Part shown: piece by piece, positions 1-8,647 of the stretch
Layout: every line of letters starts with the position of its first letter
Numbering within the stretch: the first letter of the stretch is position 1
NCBI GenBank assembly: GCA_900317795.1
Contig: ONIF01000009.1
Span: 1 to 19,524, forward strand
Direction of reading: 5' to 3'
DNA: 19,524 nucleotides
Source of the DNA: an uncultured Eubacteriales bacterium
GTDB lineage: Bacteria > Bacillota > Clostridia > Oscillospirales > Acutalibacteraceae
Made by a program: the position numbers and the translations under genes
The notes under the pieces: model-generated
Databases searched by the model: none
Seen by the model: only the letters and a program-made list of their open reading frames with translations
Told to the model about the DNA's origin: nothing

Positions 1-237
1 CTGATTTTTGTGAAGCTTTGTTTATATGGACTTCTTAGAAGGACGAGGAAAGCAATTCCACAATCTCTTCCCTGGCCGGCATTTCTTTTCCGGCAGGTTG
101 TTGGGAATCTTCAGCTCCACGTCCGGGAACTCCGCCATGCGGTAACTGCCGCGGGTCTGGCGGAAAAGATGAACGGTGAAGTTCTTGCAGACATAGATAT
201 CACCTTTGTAATGGGCCCGCTGAAGCTTGCCGTCGGC
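1..237. other. GC-richer segment of unknown origin at the left edge
   Basis: This stretch is visibly richer in G and C (many CCGG, GCCGGC and CCGCGG words) than the AT-rich DNA that follows. It replaces what should be the body of fabD. Read on the minus strand it continues the fabD frame without a stop until position 22. A one-base frame change near position 80 would instead give a tail ending MPAREEIVELLSSSF and a stop near position 36. That looks like a natural protein end, so this may be the 3' end of a foreign gene. I do not recognise the protein. It could be a mobile-element insertion, a rearrangement or an assembly chimera at a contig end; the sequence alone does not decide. Confidence 0.5.
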
Positions 238-312
238 TTTGTCATAAAGCTCCTTGCCCATTCCGGGATACTGAGCGCCCTGACCTGAAAATACAAACGC
301 TGTTTTTTTCAT
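22..312 (-). pseudogene. Malonyl-CoA:ACP transacylase FabD, 5' fragment fused to unrelated sequence
   Basis: The first 25 residues (positions 312-238) are a typical FabD start, with the FVFSGQGAQYPGMGKELY motif that begins nearly every malonyl-CoA:ACP transacylase. FabD loads malonyl groups onto acyl carrier protein for fatty-acid elongation. A GGAGG ribosome site (323-327) lies 10 nt before the ATG, and the gene starts 26 nt after the fabH stop, as in a fab operon. After residue 25 the resemblance ends: the reading frame continues 71 more codons in GC-richer DNA with no FabD features, and neither the GHSLGE nucleophile motif nor the later catalytic His region is present. An intact FabD is about 310 residues, so this copy cannot work as it stands. 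The start identity is secure; whether the break is biological is not. Confidence 0.65.
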
Positions 313-338
313 AGAGTATCATCCTCCGTTTTTATATA

Positions 339-1304
339 TCAGTCCTTGCCCTTCCAGCGAATAAGGCAGCTTCCTGTCGTAAGGCCTGCACCGAAAGCGC
401 ACATTGCTATGATATCGCCCTTTTTGAGAAGTCCGGCACGATTTGCCTCGTCAAGAGCAAGCGGAACACTGCCCGATGAAGTATTTCCGTAGTGGTTGAC
501 ATTGCAGAAGAATTTTTCTCTCGGTATGCCAAGATTTTTGGCAGACGCATTTATAATTCTTATATTAGCCTGATGCGGTATAACGCAGTCAACATCATCT
601 TCTGTAAGACCTGCCTCGGCTATAACCTTTTTGATGCCTGTTGACATAGCATTGACAGCAAATTTATATACCTCGTTGCCTGCCATATGAAGAACGGCCT
701 TTTCTTCGGGATGACGATAGAAAGGAGATGAATTTGTACCGTGAGGTATTCTCAAAACCCGGTCATTTCCGACAGCCGTCAAATTGATTGCAAGAAGGTC
801 ATCACCCTCTCCCAAAACTACCGCTGCACCGCCGTCACCGAACAATACACAAGTTGCCCTGTCCTGCCAGTCGATGATATTGGAAAGATTATCCATTGAA
901 ACTATCAAAACATGCTTTACTTTTTTTCTGACAAAATAGCCGTCTGCAACGTCGAGTGCATATATAAACCCCGAACAAGCCGCATTTACGTCAAATGCAG
1001 GACACGTCGCACCGATTTCTTTTTGTATCACGCAAGCCTGTGACGGTGTAATATCCTCTCCAAGCATGGTAGAACAGATTATCAAATCAAGCTGTTCGGG
1101 CGTTACACCTGCATTTTCCAAGGCATTTTTCGCAGCCTGTACGGTCAGCTCCGTAATTGTTTCATCTTTGCAGATATGCCTTTCTTTAATACCCGTTCTT
1201 GTTGTTATCCATTCATCATTCGTTTCAACCATTGTTGACAATTCCTCATTTGTCAGAACATACTTTGGAACAGCCTTTCCCGTTCCCAAAACAGTAAAAC
1301 TCAT
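339..1304 (-). CDS. fabH: 3-oxoacyl-ACP synthase III (KAS III)
   Basis: FabH condenses acetyl-CoA (or a branched starter) with malonyl-ACP to start type II fatty-acid synthesis in the cytoplasm. The 321-residue product is of normal length. The thiolase-fold catalytic triad is complete and at the usual spacing: Cys110 in NAACSGF, His244 in VIPHQAN and Asn274 in NHYGNTS. The C-terminal glycine-rich FGAGLTTGS loop is also present. The reading frame could extend 14 codons upstream, but the ATG at 1304 has a GGGAGG ribosome site 8 nt before it (1313-1318) and begins the family's usual MSFTVLGTGKAVP, so I chose it. A good promoter lies upstream (1381-1409). The fabD start follows 26 nt downstream, so this is the first gene of a fab operon that is interrupted at the window edge. 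Confidence 0.96.
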   Translation of the reverse strand: MSFTVLGTGKAVPKYVLTNEELSTMVETNDEWITTRTGIKERHICKDETITELTVQAAKNALENAGVTPEQLDLIICSTMLGEDITPSQACVIQKEIGATCPAFDVNAACSGFIYALDVADGYFVRKKVKHVLIVSMDNLSNIIDWQDRATCVLFGDGGAAVVLGEGDDLLAINLTAVGNDRVLRIPHGTNSSPFYRHPEEKAVLHMAGNEVYKFAVNAMSTGIKKVIAEAGLTEDDVDCVIPHQANIRIINASAKNLGIPREKFFCNVNHYGNTSSGSVPLALDEANRAGLLKKGDIIAMCAFGAGLTTGSCLIRWKGKD

Positions 1305-1380
1305 TAAAACAGCCTCCCAAAAATGCAAATATATATACAATCTCAATTTATTAAGTACCCATTAAAATAACTATCACCTA

Positions 1381-1409
1381 ATTTTATAATAAATTCATGA
1401 TTTTGTCAA
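1381..1409 (-). promoter_or_regulatory. Sigma-A-type promoter for fabH
   Basis: On the minus strand TTGACA (1409-1404) is followed after exactly 17 nt by TAAAAT (1386-1381). This is a near-consensus housekeeping promoter about 77 nt before the fabH start. It diverges from the promoter of the next gene on the plus strand. Confidence 0.7.
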
Positions 1410-1447
1410 TGATAAATGGAAAATCCAAACAGAAAATAAATCATCTC

Positions 1448-1488
1448 TTGACGAGGGGCATTTTATAATATAAAATGATTGGTATAAT
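1448..1488 (+). promoter_or_regulatory. Promoter region for the DUF218 gene and protease
   Basis: TTGACG (1448-1453) and TAAAAT (1471-1476) are spaced by 17 nt. A second candidate -10, TATAAT at 1483-1488, is preceded by TGG and so could act as an extended -10 element. Either would drive the gene starting at 1509, leaving a very short leader. The sequence does not show which is used. Confidence 0.6.
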
Positions 1489-1508
1489 ATAAGTATGGAA
1501 GTGATTGT

Positions 1509-2282
1509 GTGAAACGAAAAGCATTGTCGATTGTATTAAGAACTGTTATTCTGATAATATCTGTTTTAATGATATACTGGTACAGCGTATCAACGATATT
1601 CAATATAGGGACTGTTCTGGGAAACCTGTTTTTTGCATGGGCAGGGGCAAACTGCATATTTTGGGATAAAGTATATCAACTTATCCGAAAGATGAAACAA
1701 AACAAAACTGCGAAAATTATTTACAGAGTGCTTTGCATATTGTTTGCGGTAATGCTTTTATGGGTAGCAATGATACTTTGTGCTATGGCATACTTTTCCG
1801 CAAGACCGCCTAAGGAAAATGCAACTGTTGTTGTATTGGGCTGTCAGGTGAGGGGAAATACACCAAGCCTTTTACTGAAAAAACGCATTGACACGGCTTT
1901 TGAATATCTCAAAGCAAATCCCGATGTAAAATGCGTTGCGTCGGGCGGTCAGGGCAGTGACGAAAATATCAGTGAAGCCGAATGTATCAAAGAATATCTT
2001 GTCGATATGGGCATTGATGAAAGCAGGATATTCATTGAAAACAAGTCCGTCAATACAAATGAAAATATCAAGTTTTCGGCTGAAATCATCAAAAAGAACG
2101 GTCTTAACGAAAACATGGCAATAGTGACAGACGGTTTCCATGAAATGCGGGCGGCACTCATTGCAAAGCGTCTGGAATATGAATGCGGTGCCGTTTCGTC
2201 AAAAACTCCCATGAGATATGTTTCGGCATTTACTACCCGTGAAGTTATCGCATTGACTGCGGCTTTACTTTTGAACAGATAA
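1509..2282 (+). CDS. Membrane protein with DUF218 (YdcF/SanA-like) domain
   Basis: The 257-residue product has hydrophobic segments at about residues 7-27, 33-52 and 70-95, then a soluble DUF218 domain from about 106 to 250. Family marks visible are TVVVLGCQVRG at the start of the domain, VASGGQG, the ExSVNTNENI stretch and a VTDGFHEMRA segment near the end. DUF218 proteins (YdcF, SanA, ElyC) are envelope-associated Rossmann-like proteins. Some members affect cell-wall precursor handling or vancomycin sensitivity, but the biochemical activity is unsettled, so no reaction is assigned. The start is GTG with only a weak GGAAGTGA site before it. The protease gene begins 13 nt after the stop, so the two are probably co-transcribed. 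Confidence 0.85.
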   Translation: MKRKALSIVLRTVILIISVLMIYWYSVSTIFNIGTVLGNLFFAWAGANCIFWDKVYQLIRKMKQNKTAKIIYRVLCILFAVMLLWVAMILCAMAYFSARPPKENATVVVLGCQVRGNTPSLLLKKRIDTAFEYLKANPDVKCVASGGQGSDENISEAECIKEYLVDMGIDESRIFIENKSVNTNENIKFSAEIIKKNGLNENMAIVTDGFHEMRAALIAKRLEYECGAVSSKTPMRYVSAFTTREVIALTAALLLNR

Positions 2283-2295
2283 AGGAAGATGTGAA

Positions 2296-5200
2296 TTGAA
2301 AAAGAGATTATTTTTGTCTGTACTTGCAATAGCCCTTATGACAGCGATATTTGCACTGCCTGTACTGAATGCAAGATATATTGATAACACGTATTCCGCC
2401 CCAAGCGATACCGTTTCAAAAGCCCCTGTTGCAATCGTCACCCCTCCCCCCAAAAAAGAGGAAAACAACCCTCAAAAAGAAACAATTCAAAAATCTGATG
2501 AAAGTGTAAATTTTATTATAGAACTCAATTCCGAACCGCTTATTGATATGGTCATAGACGGAAAATATCAAAGCATACCCGAACTTGTTCTCTCAGATGA
2601 CGGCAGAAGTATTCTTGACGCAATCAAAAAAAATCAGGCTGTCGTAAAGGCAAGCATTCAAAAACTCATACCCAAATCCGATTTTTCCGAAAGCTATACC
2701 TATTGTGCATTGATAAACGGCTTTTCCGTAAAAGCCCCCGAAAGTGCAAAAGAAAAAATTCAAAAAATAAACGGCATAAAAAACGTTCTCCTTGATGATG
2801 TCATTCTGTATGAACAGGATATTTCGGATATTCCCTCTGCTGCACAAAATATCTCAAATGAACAGCTCTCTCTTTTGAATTACGACTCCTCTCTTGACGG
2901 GCAAAATAATTTAATAGCCGTTATCGACAGCGAATTTGATGTTCTGCATGAGGCTTTCTCGGTACAGCCCGATACTGTAAAATACAACATGGACTATACG
3001 AAAAATATTTTCAGTGCCGTGAATTTCAGTACGGGCAGCGACTGCAAATTTGAAGATGTATTCAAAAGCGATAAAATCATATATGCCTACGACTATGCGG
3101 ACCGTGACACGGATACAAGAGAAAATCACTCTCACGGCACGGCTGCTGCCGCCCTCATAGGCGGAAATGACAGTGAAAGCCTTTTCAAAGGCATTGCCTA
3201 TAATTCACAGCTTGCATTGATGAAAGTCTGCGGCAGTGACGGACTTGCACACGCTGACAAAATCCTTGCCGCCCTTGACGATTGTGCAAAGCTCGGCACG
3301 GATATTATCAATATAAGCCTTGGCAGCGAAAATATTTCAAATATATTTCAATCTCCCTTTGAAAAGCTTGCCAAAACAGGTACGGTTATTATATGCCCCT
3401 GCGGAAATGACGGCTTGATTGAAAATAAAAATACCTACTATGCAGACTACGGCTCTTTGAATTATATTTCGGGATATGAAAATGTCATCTCCGTTGCATC
3501 TTCAACCAACCCTCTTATATCTGCAAATTATATAAAAGCAGATGAAAATTCTTTTCTTTACAGTGATGTCAAGTGCATTGAAAGTGAACTTGCATTCACT
3601 GATGTTACAGAAAAAGAATATATTTTCCTTTATGAAAATGAAGATGGAAATTATGATTTTTCACAGGCTGAAAATAAAATTGCCATTATAGAAACAGACC
3701 TCTCCGAAATTCAGAACCTTGCACAGCAGGCTTTTATTTCGGAGGCGAATGCGATTGCATTCATAGACAGCGGTAATTTTGAAAATGACAGAAATATCTC
3801 TCTTGAAATCAAAAATATCCCTGTTATAATCATTGATGACGATTACACAAACTATTTTTACGAACACCCCGAAGGCGTTATTGAAACAGGCGAAAATGCC
3901 GTTTTGACGGAAAGTCAAAAGGGAAATGGAATGTCGGATTTTTCCTCATGGGGCGTTACGGCTGACTTGAAATTAAAGCCCGAAATAACCTCTGTCGGAG
4001 AGGGCGTGTATTCCGCAAACCATAAGGGCGGATATGAATATATGTCGGGAACATCTTTTTCCTCGGCACTCATATCGGGCACTTATGCCGTGATAAAGCA
4101 GTATCTTTCACAGTATGAATGGTATAATTCTCTTTCACAAGAGGAAAAATCAAAGATAATTACCGCTTTTATTATGAGCAATGCCGAACCTGTAAAAATA
4201 TACGACTATGCCGATGACGAACTTTTATATATTTCTCCCGGAAAGCAGGGGGCAGGTCGTGCAGATATTCAAAGTGTTATCCAATCGGGTGCATACCTCT
4301 GCACAGAAAATAACGGTATGCCCAAAGCAAGTATCGGTGACGGCATGAACGGAAAATATAATTTCTCTTTCTTTGTGAGAAACGTTTCCGAAGAAACACA
4401 GGTATTTTCATTCAATCACTTTATCGCAACGGATAAATATGAAGTGACTGACGGTAAAATCATCAATACATTTGAGCCGTATTCTTTGAAAAATTTCTCG
4501 GAAGTGAAATTTTTCTCTGACGGCAGGGAAGTAACGGAAATTGAAGTGGCAGGCGGTGAACAGACTGAAATTTCCGTTGAAATCAAAATCAATGCAGAGG
4601 AATTGCAGGAGTTTTTCCCCAACGGCTTTTATATAGACGGCTACACTGTACTTGAAAACCAAAACGGCAGAACGCTGAATTTTCCTTTCATGGGATTTTT
4701 CGGTGAATGGGAAAATATAAACCCCTTTTACGAAGAAATGGAAACCGAACAAAGTTCACTTGTTTCGGTTGACTACAATGCAGACAGCGAGCCTGTCAAA
4801 ATTGACGGCTATATGTCCAAAAACATGACGGGCAATTTTTACGACATACAGCAGATGAAAAATTCATATATTCTCCCTGATTTCAGACTTATGCGTGATG
4901 TATATGACTTTACAGTGACCGTTTCAGATACTAATGGAAAAGCACTGTTTTCAAAGAATTTCGGCACGATAGGAAAAAATTCCGGTGAACTTTACACAAA
5001 CTTAATATCTGACAGTGCCGATATTGCGGAATTTTTCTCCAATCTTGCAGACGGAGAATATATATACTCTGTTTCTGCAAAAACAATGACTTCTTCCGGC
5101 TCTCTCTCTCAAAATTTATACAGTATCAATTATCCCTTTATAATGGACAGCCAAAAGCCTGAAAATCTTTCTTCCAAGACCTTTCACGAAAATGATGAAA

Positions 5201-5973
5201 CATATCTTGAATTGATTGCAACCGACAATGAATTGATAAAGGGCTTTGAGCTTTATACATCAGCCTATAACAGCAAAGAAAAAAAATATGAATATGCCGA
5301 CAAGCTTGATGACCTCAAAAATGCAGGCTATATCCCCGAAAATGTATGCTCCCTTGAAAACATCTCCGAAAATGCCGACGGCTCTGTAACATACAAATAT
5401 AATATCACATCACTTTATGACGAACTGATAAAACTGCAGTTTATGACAAGAACAAGCATTTCACCTTTTTCGCCTTTGCGTATCGCATACAGGGCTTTTG
5501 ACGGGGCTTACAACTCCACGGATATAAAAACTGCCGATGCAGTCACATATAAAAAAGCTGTATTCTCTTTCACGGACCAAAATGGAAAGCCTGCTCAAAA
5601 TATAAAAATCGCCCTCGGTGATAAAATCATATCTTCCGATAAAAACGGCAATGCTGTTTTTGAAAATCTCCTCTCGGACATATACCTTGCGGAAATCATC
5701 TCTCTGCCCGAAAACTACTCCTGCAGTGAGAAATATTTCATAGTTGAAATTGAAAACTTAGACTATACAAATGAAATATCCGTTGCTTTCAGCGGAGAAT
5801 ACCCCGAACCCTCCGAAGAAGAAAGCAGTGTTCCCGATAAAACAGAAAACAGCTCCCCCGAAATACAGCCCGACTTTAACGGTGACTCCCCCGCTTACTC
5901 TATCATATTCATAGGAATACTTGTTATCATAAGTTCTGTTGCATTCATTCTCAACAGGCAAAAAAGAAAATAA
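2296..5973 (+). CDS. Cell-surface subtilisin-family (S8) serine protease, C5a-peptidase-like
   Basis: This 1225-residue protein starts at a TTG preceded by AAGGAAG. It has a signal peptide (residues about 1-26) and a propeptide-like region beginning VNFIIELNSEP near residue 72. The S8 catalytic set is complete: Asp211 in AVIDSEFD, His280 in SHGTAAA, oxyanion Asn371 in CGNDG and Ser587 in SGTSFSS. A PA-like insert (about 460-530) sits between Asn and Ser, as in C5a peptidase and lactocepin. After the protease come beta-rich Fn3-like segments, including a cargo-like repeat near 1125-1170. The end is a Ser/Glu/Pro-rich linker, one membrane helix (about 1200-1218) and a basic tail. There is no LPXTG motif, so anchoring is by the helix. 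It probably degrades extracellular proteins; the substrate is unknown. Confidence 0.9.
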   Translation: MKKRLFLSVLAIALMTAIFALPVLNARYIDNTYSAPSDTVSKAPVAIVTPPPKKEENNPQKETIQKSDESVNFIIELNSEPLIDMVIDGKYQSIPELVLSDDGRSILDAIKKNQAVVKASIQKLIPKSDFSESYTYCALINGFSVKAPESAKEKIQKINGIKNVLLDDVILYEQDISDIPSAAQNISNEQLSLLNYDSSLDGQNNLIAVIDSEFDVLHEAFSVQPDTVKYNMDYTKNIFSAVNFSTGSDCKFEDVFKSDKIIYAYDYADRDTDTRENHSHGTAAAALIGGNDSESLFKGIAYNSQLALMKVCGSDGLAHADKILAALDDCAKLGTDIINISLGSENISNIFQSPFEKLAKTGTVIICPCGNDGLIENKNTYYADYGSLNYISGYENVISVASSTNPLISANYIKADENSFLYSDVKCIESELAFTDVTEKEYIFLYENEDGNYDFSQAENKIAIIETDLSEIQNLAQQAFISEANAIAFIDSGNFENDRNISLEIKNIPVIIIDDDYTNYFYEHPEGVIETGENAVLTESQKGNGMSDFSSWGVTADLKLKPEITSVGEGVYSANHKGGYEYMSGTSFSSALISGTYAVIKQYLSQYEWYNSLSQEEKSKIITAFIMSNAEPVKIYDYADDELLYISPGKQGAGRADIQSVIQSGAYLCTENNGMPKASIGDGMNGKYNFSFFVRNVSEETQVFSFNHFIATDKYEVTDGKIINTFEPYSLKNFSEVKFFSDGREVTEIEVAGGEQTEISVEIKINAEELQEFFPNGFYIDGYTVLENQNGRTLNFPFMGFFGEWENINPFYEEMETEQSSLVSVDYNADSEPVKIDGYMSKNMTGNFYDIQQMKNSYILPDFRLMRDVYDFTVTVSDTNGKALFSKNFGTIGKNSGELYTNLISDSADIAEFFSNLADGEYIYSVSAKTMTSSGSLSQNLYSINYPFIMDSQKPENLSSKTFHENDETYLELIATDNELIKGFELYTSAYNSKEKKYEYADKLDDLKNAGYIPENVCSLENISENADGSVTYKYNITSLYDELIKLQFMTRTSISPFSPLRIAYRAFDGAYNSTDIKTADAVTYKKAVFSFTDQNGKPAQNIKIALGDKIISSDKNGNAVFENLLSDIYLAEIISLPENYSCSEKYFIVEIENLDYTNEISVAFSGEYPEPSEEESSVPDKTENSSPEIQPDFNGDSPAYSIIFIGILVIISSVAFILNRQKRK

Positions 5974-5997
5974 AAGCATAAAAAATGTAAAAATGCC

Positions 5998-6026
5998 TTG
6001 TTTTTTGACGAACTTTTTTATATAAT
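5998..6026 (+). promoter_or_regulatory. Probable promoter for the DJ-1 / cyclo-ligase / mltG operon
   Basis: TTGTTT (5998-6003) and a perfect TATAAT (6021-6026) are 17 nt apart, about 43 nt before the DJ-1-family start. The -35 is imperfect. No convincing terminator separates it from the protease stop, so read-through from upstream is also possible. Confidence 0.5.
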
Positions 6027-6068
6027 GTAAAAAGTAATGCTTTGTATAGAAATATGGAGGTAATATAA

Positions 6069-6611
6069 ATGGTATATTTATTTTTGGCAAATGGTTTTGA
6101 AGAAATAGAGGCTCTTACCCCTGTTGATATTCTCAGGAGAGGTGGAGTGGAAGTGGTAACTGTCGGCATTGGCGGGACTGAAATAAAAGGTTCCCATAAT
6201 ATCACCGTAAAGACTGACATATCCGATAGTGATTTCAGCCTGCTCAATGACGTTGACGGCATTGTCCTGCCGGGCGGAATGCCGGGAACAAGAAATCTTG
6301 AAAAATCCAATAAAGTGATAAAAGCTGTCACCTACTGCAATGAAAGAAATCTTGTTATTGGTGCGATATGTGCAGCACCGTCAATTCTCGGTCACCTGGG
6401 CATTCTTAAAGATAAAAAAGCCACTGCTTTTCCGGGATTTGAAAGGGACCTCTTTGATGCAAAAATAGATACAGAGTATGTTTCCGTTGACGGCAATATC
6501 ATCACGGCAAGGGGTATGGGCGTATCCGTTGACTTTGCCCTTGAACTCCTGAAAGCCTTTAAAGGTCAGGATACTGCCGATAATATCAGAAAATCAATTC
6601 AATGCAGATGA
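6069..6611 (+). CDS. DJ-1/PfpI family protein (YajL/ThiJ type)
   Basis: The 180-residue product is a complete single-domain DJ-1 superfamily protein of cytoplasmic type. The marks are the N-terminal GFEEIEALTPVDILRR segment with the conserved acid Glu14, the LPGGMPG loop at about 67-73, and the nucleophile elbow GAICAAPSIL with the reactive Cys101. The TARGMG motif lies near the C terminus. Members of this subfamily have been described as oxidative-stress-sensing, glyoxalase or deglycase proteins; which applies here cannot be read from sequence. A GGAGG site lies 8 nt before the ATG. The 3' end overlaps the next gene by 4-10 nt, so the two are translationally linked. Confidence 0.92.
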   Translation: MVYLFLANGFEEIEALTPVDILRRGGVEVVTVGIGGTEIKGSHNITVKTDISDSDFSLLNDVDGIVLPGGMPGTRNLEKSNKVIKAVTYCNERNLVIGAICAAPSILGHLGILKDKKATAFPGFERDLFDAKIDTEYVSVDGNIITARGMGVSVDFALELLKAFKGQDTADNIRKSIQCR

Positions 6612-7201
6612 CGGAAGATATAAAAATACAAAAAAATCTGTTCAGAGAAAAATATAAGAAAATACGCTCGGAAATTCCCAAAGACCAAAAAGCACTTTTT
6701 GACAAGGCAATTTTTGAGCGTGTCATATCCCTCCCGCAATACAAGAACTGCCAATATCTTTTCACATACGTTTCCATAGAAAGTGAAGCTGATACTTTAC
6801 AGCTTATTAAATACTCTCTTTCCAACGGAAAAAAAGTGGCAGTTCCAAAGTGCGGGAGTAATCACGGAATGGATTTTTATATCATAAACTCCCTTGACGA
6901 CCTCGAAAAAAGTTCTTTCGGACTTTTGGAACCGAAAACGGATATATGCATGAAAGCCCCAAATGACTGCAATGCTTTATGTATCGTTCCCGCAGTCTGC
7001 TTTGATGTGAAAGGCTGTCGAATAGGCTATGGCGGAGGATATTATGACAGATTTCTTTCGGGATTTCTCGGAGATACCGTTGGTATCTGCTATCATAACT
7101 GCCTTTGCGGAGAACTCCCCAAAGATATTTATGACATATCAGTCAATATTCTTGTGACCGAAAATGCTTTTCACGATATTAAAAGGAGTGATAAAATTTG
7201 A
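6602..7201 (+). CDS. 5-formyltetrahydrofolate cyclo-ligase
   Basis: This enzyme uses ATP to convert 5-formyl-THF to 5,10-methenyl-THF, returning stored folate to one-carbon metabolism. The 199-residue length fits the family. The signature GYGGGYYDRFL (residues 142-152) is intact and preceded by the usual VPAVCFD strand. The N-terminal KIRSEIP helix and SLPQYKN segment are also typical. Two ATG starts are possible: 6602, or 6608, which forms an ATGA overlap with the upstream stop. Neither has a good ribosome site, so translation is probably coupled to the DJ-1 gene. The stop overlaps the TTG start of mltG by 3 nt (TTGA at 7198-7201). Confidence 0.93.
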   Translation: MQMTEDIKIQKNLFREKYKKIRSEIPKDQKALFDKAIFERVISLPQYKNCQYLFTYVSIESEADTLQLIKYSLSNGKKVAVPKCGSNHGMDFYIINSLDDLEKSSFGLLEPKTDICMKAPNDCNALCIVPAVCFDVKGCRIGYGGGYYDRFLSGFLGDTVGICYHNCLCGELPKDIYDISVNILVTENAFHDIKRSDKI

Positions 7202-8610
7202 GCGACGAAATAGAAAAAAAGCGACAGCAAAAAGTTGCTAATTTCAAGATAAACTTCGATGAAAACGAGGTTTTTGACCTGCCCCAAAACGAGGATATAA
7301 CAAGTTCTTCACAAAGCTCGGAAAGTGAAGGTGCTGTTTTCGGTGACAACTCCGAACTTGAAAACGTCACCGACATATCAAGCGGTGAGGAAAGCCTGAA
7401 AGAATATCCGTCTGACAGGCGTTCGGTGAGAAAAAGGCATCGCCTTGCGAATAAACGCAGACGCAAAAAAGCCAAATCAAATAAAATCGTTTTCCGTGTA
7501 GTCTGGATTACAATGGTAATACTTGTATCCATTCTTTTCGGTGAATACCTTATGATAGGTATCAATGACCTGCTTGCGATAGGCAGAGAAGAAGAAAAAA
7601 GTGTTTCCGTCACCATATCCGAAAGCGACAACATCGACAAAATAACCGATATGCTCTATGACAAGGGCATTATTAAAAACAAGCTTTTCTTCAAGCTGTA
7701 TGCGGTTGTTACGAAATCAACCTCGGGCTTTACGAGAGGCACTTTTGACGTAAGCACCAATAAAGATTATCAGGCTCTTATCAATTATCTGCAATCGGAT
7801 ATGAACCGTACCGATGTAGTTACCATACGCTTCACCGAGGGCATGAATGTTCCCGAATATGCAAAACTCCTTGAAAAAAATAATGTCTGCAATGCGGAGG
7901 ATTTTGAAAAAGCCTGCAAGTCATCAATGTTTGACGAGGACTATGACTTTATCAAAAGCATTCCGAACGCCCAAAAAAGATATTATAAGCTTGAAGGCTA
8001 TCTTTTCCCCGATACCTATGACTTCTATGTTGGTGAGGACATAGACTCCGTCATCAGAAAATTTCTCGCCAACTACAGAAGAAAAGTATATCAGACCAAA
8101 ACCCGTGTGAAAGGCTTTGATAAAAAAGTCACTCTTGCACAGCGTGCCGAAAGTATGGGTATGACAATGGAAGATATTCTCACACTTGCCTCTCTCATAC
8201 AGGCAGAGGCTGCTAACGAAAGAGATATGTATATGATTTCTTCCGTACTCTATAACCGTCTTTCAACTCTCGATAACGACGGTGTGAACTGGTATGGTGA
8301 AAGCGGTCTTTCAAAACTCCAGCTTGACTCTACACTTTTCTATCCCTATTCCACTCAGGCTGACGTTCCCGTTGCCATAAGAAACACTTATATCAGCGAT
8401 TACAGCACCTATGAATATGAGGGACTTCCCGCAGGTCCTATATGCAACCCAAGTCTTGCCGCAATAGAAGCCGCTGTATCTCCCAATGATACCAACTATT
8501 TCTACTTCTGCCACAAGGCTGCAACAGACGATGAAGAAGCCGTTGCATACTATGCCGTTACCTACAACGAGCATATCAACAACCAGTATGCCGCAGGACT
8601 CCTCTCTTAA
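7198..8610 (+). CDS. mltG: Endolytic murein transglycosylase MltG
   Basis: MltG (YceG family) is a membrane-bound lytic transglycosylase that cuts nascent glycan strands and sets their length. The 470-residue product begins at TTG 7198 with an AAGGAG site 9-10 nt before it. It has a long charged cytoplasmic N terminus (1-about 96): acidic and serine-rich first, then a strongly basic Arg/Lys block at about 78-97. One membrane helix follows (about 100-120), then a LysM-like region with ESDNIDKITDMLYDKG. The catalytic domain carries LEGYLFPDTYDF (265-276), the putative catalytic Glu337 in LIQAEA, VLYNRL, LQLDSTLFY and the C-terminal GLPAGPICNPS motif. The family core is complete. It is the last gene before a strong terminator. 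Confidence 0.95.
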   Translation: MSDEIEKKRQQKVANFKINFDENEVFDLPQNEDITSSSQSSESEGAVFGDNSELENVTDISSGEESLKEYPSDRRSVRKRHRLANKRRRKKAKSNKIVFRVVWITMVILVSILFGEYLMIGINDLLAIGREEEKSVSVTISESDNIDKITDMLYDKGIIKNKLFFKLYAVVTKSTSGFTRGTFDVSTNKDYQALINYLQSDMNRTDVVTIRFTEGMNVPEYAKLLEKNNVCNAEDFEKACKSSMFDEDYDFIKSIPNAQKRYYKLEGYLFPDTYDFYVGEDIDSVIRKFLANYRRKVYQTKTRVKGFDKKVTLAQRAESMGMTMEDILTLASLIQAEAANERDMYMISSVLYNRLSTLDNDGVNWYGESGLSKLQLDSTLFYPYSTQADVPVAIRNTYISDYSTYEYEGLPAGPICNPSLAAIEAAVSPNDTNYFYFCHKAATDDEEAVAYYAVTYNEHINNQYAAGLLS

Positions 8611-8614
8611 AATT

Positions 8615-8635
8615 AGCAATGTGCAATGAGCAATG
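8615..8635 (+). repeat. Heptamer repeat (AGCAATG x3) after mltG
   Basis: Three tandem 7-nt units, AGCAATG, TGCAATG and AGCAATG, begin 5 nt after the mltG stop. The same word occurs as its complement (ATTGCTC) before leuA at 18937-18954. The units lie outside the terminator hairpin that follows. Confidence 0.75.
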
Positions 8636-8647
8636 ATTGAAACAAGA

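Noticed and set aside
10..288. A 92-codon open frame on the plus strand over the left edge
   Set aside because: It is antisense to the secure FabD start, has no ribosome site and no family resemblance; it follows from the GC-richer base composition.
1348..1366. A possible FapR-type operator upstream of fabH (TTAAGTACCCATTAAAA)
   Set aside because: Only the GTACC part resembles the known FapR site and the palindrome is poor; no FapR gene is in the window.
5860..5970. A sortase LPXTG signal at the protease C terminus
   Set aside because: The hydrophobic stretch and basic tail are present but no LPXTG or close variant precedes them.
5976..6006. A possible terminator after the protease gene (AAGCAT ... 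ATGCCTT followed by T-run)
   Set aside because: The stem is only about four to five pairs with a bulge and a long loop; too weak to call.
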